Shown in pieces: positions 30,553 through 39,341 of a stretch of DNA of 64,000 nucleotides. Each line of letters starts with the position of its first letter. Position 1 is the first letter of the stretch. Source of the stretch: RYN-133 sp963754285 (GTDB lineage: Bacteria; Actinomycetota; Actinomycetes; Mycobacteriales; Jatrophihabitantaceae); the NCBI GenBank assembly GCA_963754285.1, contig CAVWFN010000006.1, positions 248,001 through 312,000 on the forward strand. The letters run 5' to 3'. A model generated the notes under the pieces. That model did no database searches, was not told where the DNA came from, and worked only from the letters and a program-made list of their open reading frames with translations. The translations under genes and the position numbers were made by a program.

Positions 30553-31995
30553 TTACCAGGAGGTGGCGACGTAGGTGGTCTCGAGGTATTCGTCGATGCC
30601 CTCGAAACCGCCTTCGCGGCCGAGGCCGGACTGCTTGACTCCCCCGAACGGCGCGGCGGGGTCGGAGACCAGGCCGCGGTTCAGGCCGACCATGCCGACC
30701 TCGAGCCGTTCCGACACCGACAGCCCGCGAGACAGCGAGCCCGAGTAGACGTAGCCCGTCAGGCCCATCTCCGAGTCGTTCGCAATCGCGAGGGCTTCCT
30801 CCTCGTCGGCGACCGCGATGATCGGCGCCACCGGCCCGAACACCTCTTCGGTCGCCGCCGCTGAATCCCGTGGCACCTCCGAGAGCACGGTCGCCGGATA
30901 GAAGAACCCGTCACCGGACGGACGCGAGCCACCCAGCACCACCTGCGCACCCGCGGCGACCGTGCGGTCGACCTTGTCCGCGATGCCCTCGACGGCTCGC
31001 GCGTTGATCATCGGACCGAGCTGGGTGTCCTCGGCGGTGCCCGCACCCATCACGAGCGCGCCCATCTTCTCGGCCAGCTTCGCCGCGAAGTCGGCCGCGA
31101 CCGACGACTGCACGAGGAACCGGTTCGCTGCCGTGCACGCCTGGCCGCCGTTACGCATCTTCGCGAGCATCGCTCCCTCGACCGCGGCGTCAAGATCTGC
31201 GTCGTCGAGCACGATGAACGGGTCGTTGCCCCCCAGTTCCATCGACGTGTTCACGATGCGGTCGGCAGCTTGGCGCAGCAGGGTGCGTCCGACGTTCGTC
31301 GACCCCGTGAACGACAGCTTGCGCACCCGCTCGTCGCCCAGCGCCGCCTCGACCAGGTCGCCGGGCTTGTCGGTCGTCAGCACGTTCACGACGCCGGCCG
31401 GCGCGCCGGCCTCGGCGAGCAACGACGCGAGCAACAGTGCCGTGAGCGGGGTGTCCTCGGCCGGCTTGAGCACGACCGTGCACCCCGCGGCCAGCGCCGG
31501 GCCGATCTTGCGCGTCGCCATCGCCGCCGGGAAGTTCCACGGCGTGAGCAGCAACGACACCCCGACGGGCTTGCGGAAGGTCAGGATGCGATTGGCTCCG
31601 GACGGCGCGGTGCGCAGCTCGCCACCGATGCGCACGGCCTGCTCCGAGAACCACCGGAAGAATTCGGCCGCGTAGACGACCTCGCCACGCGCATCGGTGA
31701 GCGACTTGCCCATCTCGAGCGACATCAGAAACGCGAGGTCCTCCTTGCGCTCGATCATCAGGTCGAACGTGCGTCGCAGCACGTCCGAGCGCTCGCGCGG
31801 CGGTGTTGCCGCCCATCCGGGCTGTGCGCTTGCGGCTGCGGACACCGCAGCGGTGACGTCGTCGGCCCCCGCCCGCGGCACCGAGGCGATCTCGGCTCCG
31901 GTGGACGGATTCAGCACGGCGAACGATCCCGCCGAGCCCCCCGTCCATTTGCCGTCGACGAACATCTCGGTCGGAGTACCGGCAGGCAGCGTCAT
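30553..31995 (-). CDS. NAD(P)-dependent succinate-semialdehyde dehydrogenase family protein
   Basis: An aldehyde dehydrogenase of 480 residues. LLTPWNFPAAMATRKIGPAL (cofactor pocket), FTGSTNVGRTLL, MELGGNDPFIVLDDADLDAA with the general-base Glu, and GGQACTAANRF with the nucleophilic Cys are all present. The C-terminal FGGVKQSGLGREGGFEGIDE is characteristic of GabD-type succinate-semialdehyde dehydrogenases, though related enzymes accept other aldehydes. ATG is at 31995. It is a lone gene, divergent from the lipase-like gene at 32106. No aminotransferase partner is nearby. Confidence 0.88.
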   Translation of the reverse strand: MTLPAGTPTEMFVDGKWTGGSAGSFAVLNPSTGAEIASVPRAGADDVTAAVSAAASAQPGWAATPPRERSDVLRRTFDLMIERKEDLAFLMSLEMGKSLTDARGEVVYAAEFFRWFSEQAVRIGGELRTAPSGANRILTFRKPVGVSLLLTPWNFPAAMATRKIGPALAAGCTVVLKPAEDTPLTALLLASLLAEAGAPAGVVNVLTTDKPGDLVEAALGDERVRKLSFTGSTNVGRTLLRQAADRIVNTSMELGGNDPFIVLDDADLDAAVEGAMLAKMRNGGQACTAANRFLVQSSVAADFAAKLAEKMGALVMGAGTAEDTQLGPMINARAVEGIADKVDRTVAAGAQVVLGGSRPSGDGFFYPATVLSEVPRDSAAATEEVFGPVAPIIAVADEEEALAIANDSEMGLTGYVYSGSLSRGLSVSERLEVGMVGLNRGLVSDPAAPFGGVKQSGLGREGGFEGIDEYLETTYVATSW

Positions 31996-32105
31996 ATCTC
32001 CAGCTTGCCACTGGGGGCGAGGCCGGCAACCAGCACGGAAACCCGGCCGAAAAACTCAGTGCACAAGTATTCACTCAACGCGCCGTTTGCGGTTACGGTC
32101 AAACC

Positions 32106-33365
32106 ATGCGCGCGGACGAGATGCGAGACAGCGGAGCATTGCTCGGCACGGCCTTGGACGAGCTCACCGAACTCGCCCGCGACGTCCACAAGGCATTGGC
32201 CGGACGCATCTTCGGGATGTTCGGAGCCGCCGCGCGCCCCGCACACGTGTTGCACGACGCCATCGCCGCCACGGCCTACGCCGGCAGCCGCGTCGCCGTC
32301 CGCACCGTCCCGGCCGTCGTCGGCGCGGTGGCCGCCGAAACCGGCAAGGCCAACCTCGACGCCTATGCCGACACACCGCGTGGTCACTTCACCCTCAGTG
32401 CACTGAGCGGCTTCTGGGGCGATCGGCTGGTCGAGCAACGCGCGGCGCTGGCACCGGCGATGAGCGTGCGCACCCACGACGGGCCGCTGCGGCGCATGCC
32501 CGGCAACGTCGTGCACGACGAGGCAGCGCCGACGGGCAAGCTGGTCGTGTTCCTGCACGGCCTGTGCGAGACCGATCGCTACTGGTGGTTCGGCGCCGAA
32601 CGGGCCTGGGGCGATCGCACGGTCACCTACGGCTCGCGGCTGCGCGACGACCGCTCCTGGACGCCGCTGTACATGCACTACAACACGGGGCTGCACATCT
32701 CCGAGAACGGCCGGCTGCTCGCCGGCTATCTCGAGACGCTCGTCGAGCGCTGGCCGGTACCGGTCACTGAGATCGCGCTCGTCGGGCACTCGATGGGCGG
32801 ATTGGTCGTGCGCGCCGCAGCGCATCTGGCAGACGAACGCGAGCTCGCCTGGGTCACCGCCCTGCGTCACATCGTGGGCCTCGGTGCGCCGCACCTCGGC
32901 GCTCCCCTGGAGCGCTTCGTCAACGCCGGCACGCACGCGATGGCGCGCCTGCCGGAGACGCGGCCGATCGCGACGTGGCTCAATCGCCGCAGCGTCGGCA
33001 TCAAGGATCTGCGCCACGGCTCGGTGCTCGACATCGACTGGCGCGACTTCGACCCGGACGACCCCGCCGACCGCGTCAGCGCCGCGACGCTGCTGCCCGG
33101 CGTCGCCTACTCGATGGTCTCGGCCACGCTCGGGCAGCGTCCGGACGGCCGCTTCGCCCACGACCTGCTGGTCGAACACATCAGCGCGCACGGCACGGGG
33201 CGTCCCGACGCGGTGCGACGCATCGACTTCGAGGTCGACCGGTTGTTCCACGTCGGCCGGCGCACCCACTTCCACCTGCTCAACGACCAGGCGGTGTACG
33301 AGCGGCTCAAGCATTGGCTGGACGGAGCTGACGGCGCCGCCCCGCCCGGAGAGGCAGCCAACTAG
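32106..33365 (+). CDS. Alpha/beta-hydrolase, lipase-like (PGAP1/esterase type)
   Basis: 419 residues. An N-terminal helical region of about 130 residues (DELTELARDVHKALAGRIFG) precedes the hydrolase core, with LVVFLHGLCETDRYWWFG (oxyanion loop) and the nucleophile elbow ALVGHSMGGLVVRAAAHLA. HIVGLGAPHLGAPLERF is typical of lipases that act on bulky esters, and a late His in FHLLNDQAVYERL may complete the triad. ATG 32106 is 6 bases after TACGGT (32094-32099), so it is probably leaderless. No signal peptide is evident. The substrate is unknown. Confidence 0.82.
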   Translation: MRADEMRDSGALLGTALDELTELARDVHKALAGRIFGMFGAAARPAHVLHDAIAATAYAGSRVAVRTVPAVVGAVAAETGKANLDAYADTPRGHFTLSALSGFWGDRLVEQRAALAPAMSVRTHDGPLRRMPGNVVHDEAAPTGKLVVFLHGLCETDRYWWFGAERAWGDRTVTYGSRLRDDRSWTPLYMHYNTGLHISENGRLLAGYLETLVERWPVPVTEIALVGHSMGGLVVRAAAHLADERELAWVTALRHIVGLGAPHLGAPLERFVNAGTHAMARLPETRPIATWLNRRSVGIKDLRHGSVLDIDWRDFDPDDPADRVSAATLLPGVAYSMVSATLGQRPDGRFAHDLLVEHISAHGTGRPDAVRRIDFEVDRLFHVGRRTHFHLLNDQAVYERLKHWLDGADGAAPPGEAAN

Positions 33366-33416
33366 TCACCCCACGAAATCGCCTGGAAGACGTGGCGATT
33401 CCGCCAAGGCCCCGAC

Positions 33417-33430
33417 TAGAACACGTTCTC
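33417..33430. promoter_or_regulatory. KstR-like operator upstream of the SnoaL/Ddn pair
   Basis: TAGAACACGTTCTC matches 13 of 14 positions of the KstR consensus TNNAACNNGTTNNA. It contains the perfect 12-bp palindrome AGAACACGTTCT (33418-33429). It sits 10 bases before the -10 TACCGT (33440-33445), where a repressor would block the promoter. KstR is the TetR repressor of sterol and lipid catabolism in actinomycetes. Confidence 0.55.
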
Positions 33431-33452
33431 GTTTTGGGGTACCGTCCCGACT

Positions 33453-33899
33453 GTGTCGAGCCACGACGACGTCCATGCGATCGAGCAGTTGAAGTACCGC
33501 TACACCCGGTGCCTGGACCTCAAGCTCTGGGACGATTTCGCGGCCACGCTGACCGATGACGTCGCGGCGTCCTACGGCACCTTGGCCTTCACCGGACGTG
33601 ACGCGGTCGTCGATTTCATGCGCACCTCCCTCGTGCCCGCGATCATCACCGTGCACCACGTGCACCACCCCGAGATCACCGTCGACGGTGACCGCGCCAC
33701 GGGCACCTGGTACCTGCAGGACACCGTGCTGATCACCGAGCAACGCATGCTGCTGCGCGGCGCCGCCTTCTACGACGACGAGTACGTGCGCACTGATGCC
33801 GGCTGGCGCATCGCGCGCACCGGCTACACGCGAAGTTACGAGTCGATGGAGACTCTGCCCGAGTCGTGGCGGCTGACGGCAAACCGGTGGGCGGCGTGA
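33453..33899 (+). CDS. SnoaL-like / NTF2-fold polyketide-cyclase family protein
   Basis: 148 residues with the cone-shaped NTF2 fold pattern: an N-terminal helix AIEQLKYRYTRCLDLKLWDD, DDVAASYGTLAFTGRDAVVDF and the C-terminal strand set TGTWYLQDTVLITEQ. Relatives include ketosteroid isomerase-like proteins and SnoaL cyclases, often encoded with steroid and lipid genes. GTG 33453 is 7 bases after TACCGT, so it is probably leaderless. It lies just behind a KstR-like operator. Its stop overlaps the start of the Ddn-like gene (GTGA). Confidence 0.82.
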   Translation: MSSHDDVHAIEQLKYRYTRCLDLKLWDDFAATLTDDVAASYGTLAFTGRDAVVDFMRTSLVPAIITVHHVHHPEITVDGDRATGTWYLQDTVLITEQRMLLRGAAFYDDEYVRTDAGWRIARTGYTRSYESMETLPESWRLTANRWAA

Positions 33900-34381
33900 A
33901 GACCAAGCCGAAGGGCCTCGACAAACCGAGCACCGTCAAGGTGATCAAAGTGATGTCGGCGGCGAACACCTGGCTCTACCGCAAGAGCGGCGGACGAGTG
34001 GGTCGCACTTGGCGCATCGGCAGTGCGGTCCGCAAGGGTGTGCCGATCTGCCTGCTCACGACCACCGGTCGCAGCAGCGGGCAGGCCCGCACCGTTCCGC
34101 TGTGCTACCTCGCCGACGACGACCGGATCGTGCTGGTGGCTTCGCAGGGCGGTCTGCCGAACGACCCGCAGTGGTACAGGAACCTCGTCGCCGATCCGAA
34201 GGTCGAGATCCAGATCGGCACACGTCGCGCGGAGATGACCGCGCGGCCGGCCGACGAGTCCGAGCGCAGCGTGCTCTGGCCACGTCTTCTCGACCTCTAC
34301 GCCGACTATGCGTCCTACCAAGAATGGACGGACCGGACGATTCCGGTCGTGATCTGCGAACCGATCGGCGATCCGGCCTGA
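33896..34381 (+). CDS. Nitroreductase/quinone reductase family, deazaflavin (F420)-dependent Ddn-like protein
   Basis: 161 residues of the Ddn/split beta-barrel family. GVPICLLTTTGRSSGQARTV, the signature of F420-binding Ddn proteins, is followed by VLVASQGGLPNDPQWYRNLV, ADPKVEIQIG and a C-terminal Y-rich segment (LYADYASYQEWTDR). These enzymes use reduced F420 to reduce quinones or nitro groups. I place the start at GTG 33896, overlapping the SnoaL stop by 4 bases. The frame is open to GTG 33866, a less likely start. F420 supply is consistent with cofC in this window. Confidence 0.88.
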   Translation: MKTKPKGLDKPSTVKVIKVMSAANTWLYRKSGGRVGRTWRIGSAVRKGVPICLLTTTGRSSGQARTVPLCYLADDDRIVLVASQGGLPNDPQWYRNLVADPKVEIQIGTRRAEMTARPADESERSVLWPRLLDLYADYASYQEWTDRTIPVVICEPIGDPA

Positions 34382-34435
34382 TCTTGGGTTGCTCTTGCGG
34401 CTAGATCCGGTGCTGGACTTGTTATCGTCCGCGCC

Positions 34436-35170
34436 ATGTCGACGCCGCACCAGCCGGCATGGACCCCACCACCACCGCGTCCGCACCAACCGACGGCGCC
34501 CGTGGAACCCGCCGGGGCCGAGCCGCACGACGCCCATGAGCACACCCGGCTCGCGCTGATCATCGCGCTGTCGATCGCGGTCGTGTCCGTGCTCGGAGCC
34601 ATCGTCGGCTGGCGCGCCGAGGTGCACGCCTCGGCCGCCAGCCGCTACGAGCAGGACTCCGTGGCCACCTCCATCGCCCGCACCGCGGTGCAGGCGCAGG
34701 CCGAGGCCGCCGGCGAGAAGGCGGCCTCCGAGTACGACCACTATCAGCGCCTCGGCGAACAGGCCGACATCCTGTCTCCGGGCGCCTGCGGCCCAGGGGG
34801 TTCGCGTAGCACGCTGCCCGATCTCGACGCCGGCTCGCTGTGCCAGACGCAGGTGCAGTTCTCGGACGACTCCGCGAACGCGTATCTGGACGCGAACGGG
34901 AACTTCGACATCGAGGCCTACGCACGCGACTACGTCGCCGCGCAGGCTGAGCAGGGACCGTTGAACGCGACCGAGTACACCGACAAGGCCGAGCAGGAAC
35001 GGCACAGCGAGGACGACATGCTCTACCTCTCGCTGTTCCTCGTCCTGGCCCTGGCGCTGCTCACGCTCGGCCGCCTCGGCAAGTCGGTCGCGGCACGCCT
35101 CGTCCTCGCCGTTCCCGGCTGGCTGTGCCTGATCGCGAGCGTCGTCATCCTTGTGTCTGCGGAGGCGTGA
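34436..35170 (+). CDS. Membrane protein with one N-terminal and two C-terminal helices, unknown
   Basis: 244 residues. A proline-rich cytoplasmic head (PAWTPPPPRPHQPTAPVEPA) is followed by a membrane helix (LALIIALSIAVVSVLGAIVG, about 39-58), an extracytoplasmic helical region with WRAEVHASAASRYEQDSVAT and a Cys pair, and two C-terminal helices (LYLSLFLVLALALLTL, LVLAVPGWLCLIASVVILV). I do not recognise a named family. ATG 34436 lies 7 bases after TATCGT (34423-34428), so it is probably leaderless. Its stop overlaps the next gene's GTG, and the same membrane/soluble layout recurs in that gene, so the two look like paralogues. Confidence 0.7.
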   Translation: MSTPHQPAWTPPPPRPHQPTAPVEPAGAEPHDAHEHTRLALIIALSIAVVSVLGAIVGWRAEVHASAASRYEQDSVATSIARTAVQAQAEAAGEKAASEYDHYQRLGEQADILSPGACGPGGSRSTLPDLDAGSLCQTQVQFSDDSANAYLDANGNFDIEAYARDYVAAQAEQGPLNATEYTDKAEQERHSEDDMLYLSLFLVLALALLTLGRLGKSVAARLVLAVPGWLCLIASVVILVSAEA

Positions 35171-36792
35171 CGGTGGAGAACCCGCTGCACGAGGCGCACG
35201 AGCAGATCGAGCAACTCGACGAGAAGCCCGAATCGCGACTCAAAGTCGTCATCACCGTGGCGATCCTGGTCGTCACCATGCTGACAACCGCGGCCGGTGT
35301 CATGGCTGCCATCTGGTCGGCCCGCCAGTCCGACACGCAACGCGAACGGCAGCAGTCGGCGACGACCAGCCTGCAGGAGTCGGTCACCGCGAACTCGCAG
35401 TTGCTCGCGGTCGACGGGCTGAAGGACGACATCAAGGAAGACACCTGGCGCAAGACGTTCTTGCACGTCTACACGCTCGAGGTGAGCGACAAGACCGTCG
35501 ACTCCGAGTTGCAGAAGCAGGCAGACAGTGCGGCCGCGATTGCCAAGCAGCTCAGTGCGCGACTTCCGGCCGGCGCCAACTCCGACGACTACACCGACAA
35601 GCTCTACGAGAAATCGCTGGCAGACTCCCAACTCGCCTCGGCATACGCGCAGGAGAGTTCAGGCTGGCTCGAGAAGCACAACGGCGCGCTTGCTGTCGTG
35701 AGCATTCTGGCCCTGTCGCTGTTCCTGCTCGGCCTCGCGCTGACGCTGGGCAACCGGGCCACGCAGGTCGGGTTCACCGCTCTGGCGATCGTGATGACCG
35801 TGGTCGGTGGCGCGCGACTGCTGCAGGTACAGCTGTCCGACATCACTGCGCCGACGGAGTCGTGCATCGACACGGCGGCTGCAGCCAACGCCGACATGGT
35901 GCTGACGCACTACGTCGACGCGGCCACCAAGCTGCGTACGGCCGTCTCGAACTGCCCCGATTACGTCGATGCGTGGAGCCAGTTGGCGAACACGTACTTC
36001 TACTACGGGGTGTCCTCGGGAAACCCCGTCGCCAAGAAGGCCTTCTTGCAAGCCGAGCAGGCCGACCAAGCCGCGCTCAACGTCGCCGACGTGAAGACGG
36101 GCGTGCTCTACAACGACCTCGCGTTCATGCAGATCCTCAATCATCAGTACGACGCCGCTGCGCAGAACATGGTCGACGCGCACAAGCTCTCCCCCGAGAG
36201 CCACTACGTGCTCGGCACTCTCGCCGAGCTGGCGATCGCTCGCGGCGACCAGAAGACCGCATTCCACTACTTGGACGAAGCCGCGCTGTCGCTCAAGGAC
36301 GCCGGCCCGTACTTCCGCGACCAATACTTCTTCACGAGCTTGCGCTACGACAGCGGCTACTTCGCCCTCGCCGGCATCACCGGCGCGAAGGTCGACGCCT
36401 TCTTCAGCAGGGCGCGCGAGTACGAAGCGATGCTCGATGTGAAGAACATGGCGCACCCGCTCGATACGCACGGCGCGGCAATCGACGACCTGGTGTTCCG
36501 CAAGTCGAACTCGGTGCTCGGCCGTACGGCGGGATTCGTGACGATCGGTTTCAGCTATCGGGGGTTGGAGGTCGGCGATGTGATCTCGCTGCGGTTCTAC
36601 AGCTATGACGACACCTATTACGACCCGACCGCTTCCCTGACCGCAACGGTCGATGCCGGAAGCAGCCTGGTCGGCGACGGCACCGAGCAACCCGACACCG
36701 ACTACCGGTTGAAGCTGTCGTACAAGTACAAGACGACGATGGAGGTCTACCTGAACGGGGTGCTCCAGGGCGAGCTTGCCTATACGCCGTGA
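35167..36792 (+). CDS. Membrane-anchored TPR-containing protein, unknown
   Basis: 541 residues. After a short head comes a helix (VVITVAILVVTMLTTAAGVM, about 32-51), then a helical stretch IWSARQSDTQRERQQSATTS echoing the preceding gene, and a second pair of helices (ALAVVSILALSLFLLGLALTL, VGFTALAIVMTVVGGARLL, about 176-220). From residue 235 on it is a tetratricopeptide-like solenoid (ADMVLTHYVDAATKLRTAVS, YNDLAFMQILNHQYDAAAQN, HYVLGTLAELAIARGDQKTA), ending in a beta-rich domain. GTG 35167 overlaps the previous stop by 4 bases. The stop overlaps the acetoacetyl-CoA synthetase start (GTGA). Role unknown; scaffolding is a guess. Confidence 0.7.
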   Translation: MTVENPLHEAHEQIEQLDEKPESRLKVVITVAILVVTMLTTAAGVMAAIWSARQSDTQRERQQSATTSLQESVTANSQLLAVDGLKDDIKEDTWRKTFLHVYTLEVSDKTVDSELQKQADSAAAIAKQLSARLPAGANSDDYTDKLYEKSLADSQLASAYAQESSGWLEKHNGALAVVSILALSLFLLGLALTLGNRATQVGFTALAIVMTVVGGARLLQVQLSDITAPTESCIDTAAAANADMVLTHYVDAATKLRTAVSNCPDYVDAWSQLANTYFYYGVSSGNPVAKKAFLQAEQADQAALNVADVKTGVLYNDLAFMQILNHQYDAAAQNMVDAHKLSPESHYVLGTLAELAIARGDQKTAFHYLDEAALSLKDAGPYFRDQYFFTSLRYDSGYFALAGITGAKVDAFFSRAREYEAMLDVKNMAHPLDTHGAAIDDLVFRKSNSVLGRTAGFVTIGFSYRGLEVGDVISLRFYSYDDTYYDPTASLTATVDAGSSLVGDGTEQPDTDYRLKLSYKYKTTMEVYLNGVLQGELAYTP

Positions 36793-38771
36793 GCGACGAC
36801 CTCGCCGTCAGCGAGATACTCGCTGACATGCCGACGCCGATGTGGGTTCCCGATCCGCACTATGTCGAGACGACGCAGCTGAGCGCCTTCACCCGGTTCG
36901 CCGAGGAGCGCACCGGTCTCGGTTTCGAGTCCTATCGCGACTTGCTGGCCTGGTCGGTCGACGATCTCGGCGCCTTCTGGGGCTGCGTGTGGGACTACTT
37001 CGACGTCATCGCCGAGACCCGCGCGGACACCGTCCTCGCCGATGACTCGATGCCCGGCGCTACGTGGTTCCCCGGCGCACGGCTCAACCTGGTCGACCAG
37101 ATCTTCCGCGATCGTCCGGACGACGAGATCGCGATCCACGAACGCGACGAGGCCGGCCGGCGCGTCGACATCACGTGGGCCGAGCTACGGGCTGCGGTTG
37201 CGTCTGTGGCCGAGACCCTCCGCGAGCAGGGCGTGGGCGCCGGCGACCGCGTCGTCGCGTACCTGCCGAACAGCTCCGAGGCCGTGATCGCATTCCTCGC
37301 GAGCGCCGCCCTCGGCGCGATCTGGTCGGCCTGCGGCATGGACTACGCACCCACCGCTGCGCTGGGACGCTTCGCCCAGCTCGAACCGCTCGTGTTGTTC
37401 GCGGCCGACGGCTACCAGAACGGTGGACGGGTGCACGACCGCAGCGCCGCTGTCGCCGAGGTCCGCGCCGGCCTGCCGTCGCTGCGGGCGACGGTCGCCG
37501 TCGATCGCCTCGGTACGACGCTGCCGGACGCACTGCCGTGGACCGAGGCTGTCGGCCGATCCGCACAGCTGTCGACGACACCAGTCGACTTCGCGCATCC
37601 GCTGTGGGTGCTGTTCTCATCCGGCACGACCGGGCTGCCGAAGGGCATCGTCCACGGGCACGGCGGCGTCCTGCTCGAGCACCTGAAAGCCGTCGCGTTG
37701 CAGTGCGACCTCGGGCCGGGCGACCGGTTCTGGTGGTACACCACGCCGAGCTGGATGATGTGGAATTTCCAGGTCGCCGGACTGCTCGTCGGCGCCACGA
37801 TCGTGTGTTACGACGGCAGCCCTGCGCACCCGACCACCGACGCGGTCTGGGCGCTCGCGGCCGACCTCGGTGTGAAGGTGCTAGGAACCTCGCCGGCGTA
37901 TCTCGCGGCGTGCGCGAAGGCCGACGTCAACCCTGGCGCCGACCACGATCTGTCCGCGCTGCGCACTCTCGGTGTCACCGGATCGACTCTGCCGACGCCG
38001 GCCTATCACTGGGTGGGCGAGCACGTCGGGGCGTCCGTGCAGGTCGCGTCCATCACCGGCGGGACGGACGTGGTCACTGCCTTCGCCGGTGGCGCACCGT
38101 CCGTCCCCGTGTGGGCGGGTGAGATCTCGACGGCGTACCTCGGCGCAGCTCTCGACTCGCTCGACGAGCAAGGCCGCAGCGTGCGTGATGAGGTCGGCGA
38201 GCTCGTCGTCACTCGTCCGATGCCGTCGATGCCGGTGATGTTCTGGAACGATCCCGACGGCTCGCGGTACCGCGACGCGTACTTCGGCAGCTATCCCGGC
38301 ATCTGGCGCCACGGCGACTTCGTCACGATCACCGACCGCGGCACGCTCGTGATGCACGGACGTTCGGACGCGACGCTCAATCGCAACGGCATTCGCATGG
38401 GCAGCGCGGACATCTACGAAGCCGTCGAGCAGCTGCCCGAGATCACCGAGGCGTTGGTGATCGGCATCGATCAACCCGACGGCGGCTACTGGATGCCGCT
38501 GTTCGTCACCCTCGAGCCCGGCGCCGAACTGGACGACGCGCTGCGTGCGCGAATCCGCGACGCGATACGCACCCACGCCTCGCCCCGACACGTCCCCGAC
38601 GAGGTGTTCGCCGCGCCCGGTATCCCGCACACGCGAACAGGTAAGAAGCTCGAGGTGCCGGTGAAACGGTTGCTGACCGGATCGGTGTCCGGGGACGCCT
38701 TCGACGCCGGCAGCGTCGACGATCCGGGCTTGATCGACTGGTACCTCGCGGTCGGCCGACGACCGCGCTGA
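36789..38771 (+). CDS. Acetoacetate--CoA ligase (acetoacetyl-CoA synthetase)
   Basis: 660 residues of the adenylate-forming ANL superfamily. The P-loop-like LFSSGTTGLPKGIVHGHGG, the WWYTTPSWMMWNFQVAGLL segment and RHGDFVTITDRGTLVMHGRS are family motifs. The C-terminal catalytic lysine is in HTRTGKKLEVPVKRLL. The N-terminus (FTRFAEERTGLGFESYRDLL, then WDYF) is characteristic of acetoacetyl-CoA synthetases. It activates acetoacetate so that ketone bodies or leucine/lipid breakdown products can be thiolysed. GTG 36789 overlaps the upstream TPR gene by 4 bases. Confidence 0.9.
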   Translation: MSDDLAVSEILADMPTPMWVPDPHYVETTQLSAFTRFAEERTGLGFESYRDLLAWSVDDLGAFWGCVWDYFDVIAETRADTVLADDSMPGATWFPGARLNLVDQIFRDRPDDEIAIHERDEAGRRVDITWAELRAAVASVAETLREQGVGAGDRVVAYLPNSSEAVIAFLASAALGAIWSACGMDYAPTAALGRFAQLEPLVLFAADGYQNGGRVHDRSAAVAEVRAGLPSLRATVAVDRLGTTLPDALPWTEAVGRSAQLSTTPVDFAHPLWVLFSSGTTGLPKGIVHGHGGVLLEHLKAVALQCDLGPGDRFWWYTTPSWMMWNFQVAGLLVGATIVCYDGSPAHPTTDAVWALAADLGVKVLGTSPAYLAACAKADVNPGADHDLSALRTLGVTGSTLPTPAYHWVGEHVGASVQVASITGGTDVVTAFAGGAPSVPVWAGEISTAYLGAALDSLDEQGRSVRDEVGELVVTRPMPSMPVMFWNDPDGSRYRDAYFGSYPGIWRHGDFVTITDRGTLVMHGRSDATLNRNGIRMGSADIYEAVEQLPEITEALVIGIDQPDGGYWMPLFVTLEPGAELDDALRARIRDAIRTHASPRHVPDEVFAAPGIPHTRTGKKLEVPVKRLLTGSVSGDAFDAGSVDDPGLIDWYLAVGRRPR

Positions 38772-38825
38772 AGAAAAGTCGTCGCCGACCGTCGGAGATC
38801 GTCGCCGAGATGCGACGTTAAGGGT

Positions 38826-39341
38826 GTGAGCGGGCAGCCGGCGGGCGCGGAGCACGGGTTGCTCGAGCTCTACGACCGGGCGCTGCCGCACGTGTACGGG
38901 TATCTGCGCGTGCGCTGCGACACCCAGTCGCTTGCCGAGGACCTCAGCGCCGAGACCTTTCTCGCTGCGGTCGACGCCGTGCGCAAGCCGAATCCGCCGC
39001 CGGTCGACGTGCCGTGGCTGATCGGCGTGGCCCGCCACAAGCTCGCCGACCACTGGCGCCGCCGGGCGCGGGAAACCCGCAATCTGGCCGCCGTCGCCCC
39101 CAACGCCTCGGTAGACGACCCGTGGGACGTCGAACTCGACGCCCTGCATGCCCGCGACGTGCTGGGCGAACTCGCGCCGCAGCACCGCGCGGTGCTCACC
39201 CTGCGTTACCTCGACGACCTCCCGGTCGCCCAGGTCGCCGAACTCGTCGGACGCAGCGTGCATGCGACCGAGGGTTTGCTCGTCCGCGCCCGGGCCGCCT
39301 TCCGGCGCGCCTACGTCCCCGGAGAGGAGGTCGACCAGTGA
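38826..39341 (+). CDS. ECF-type RNA polymerase sigma factor
   Basis: 171 residues. Region 2 (LYDRALPHVYGYLRVRCDTQ, LAEDLSAETFLAAVDAV) and region 4 (LGELAPQHRAVLTLRYLDDL, VAQVAELVGRSVHATEGLLV) are both present, so this is a complete two-region ECF sigma. GTG is at 38826. It overlaps the following VOC gene by 4 bases (GTGA), the coupling usually seen between an ECF sigma and its anti-sigma factor. The partner here is a VOC protein instead. No dedicated anti-sigma gene is nearby. Confidence 0.9.
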   Translation: MSGQPAGAEHGLLELYDRALPHVYGYLRVRCDTQSLAEDLSAETFLAAVDAVRKPNPPPVDVPWLIGVARHKLADHWRRRARETRNLAAVAPNASVDDPWDVELDALHARDVLGELAPQHRAVLTLRYLDDLPVAQVAELVGRSVHATEGLLVRARAAFRRAYVPGEEVDQ

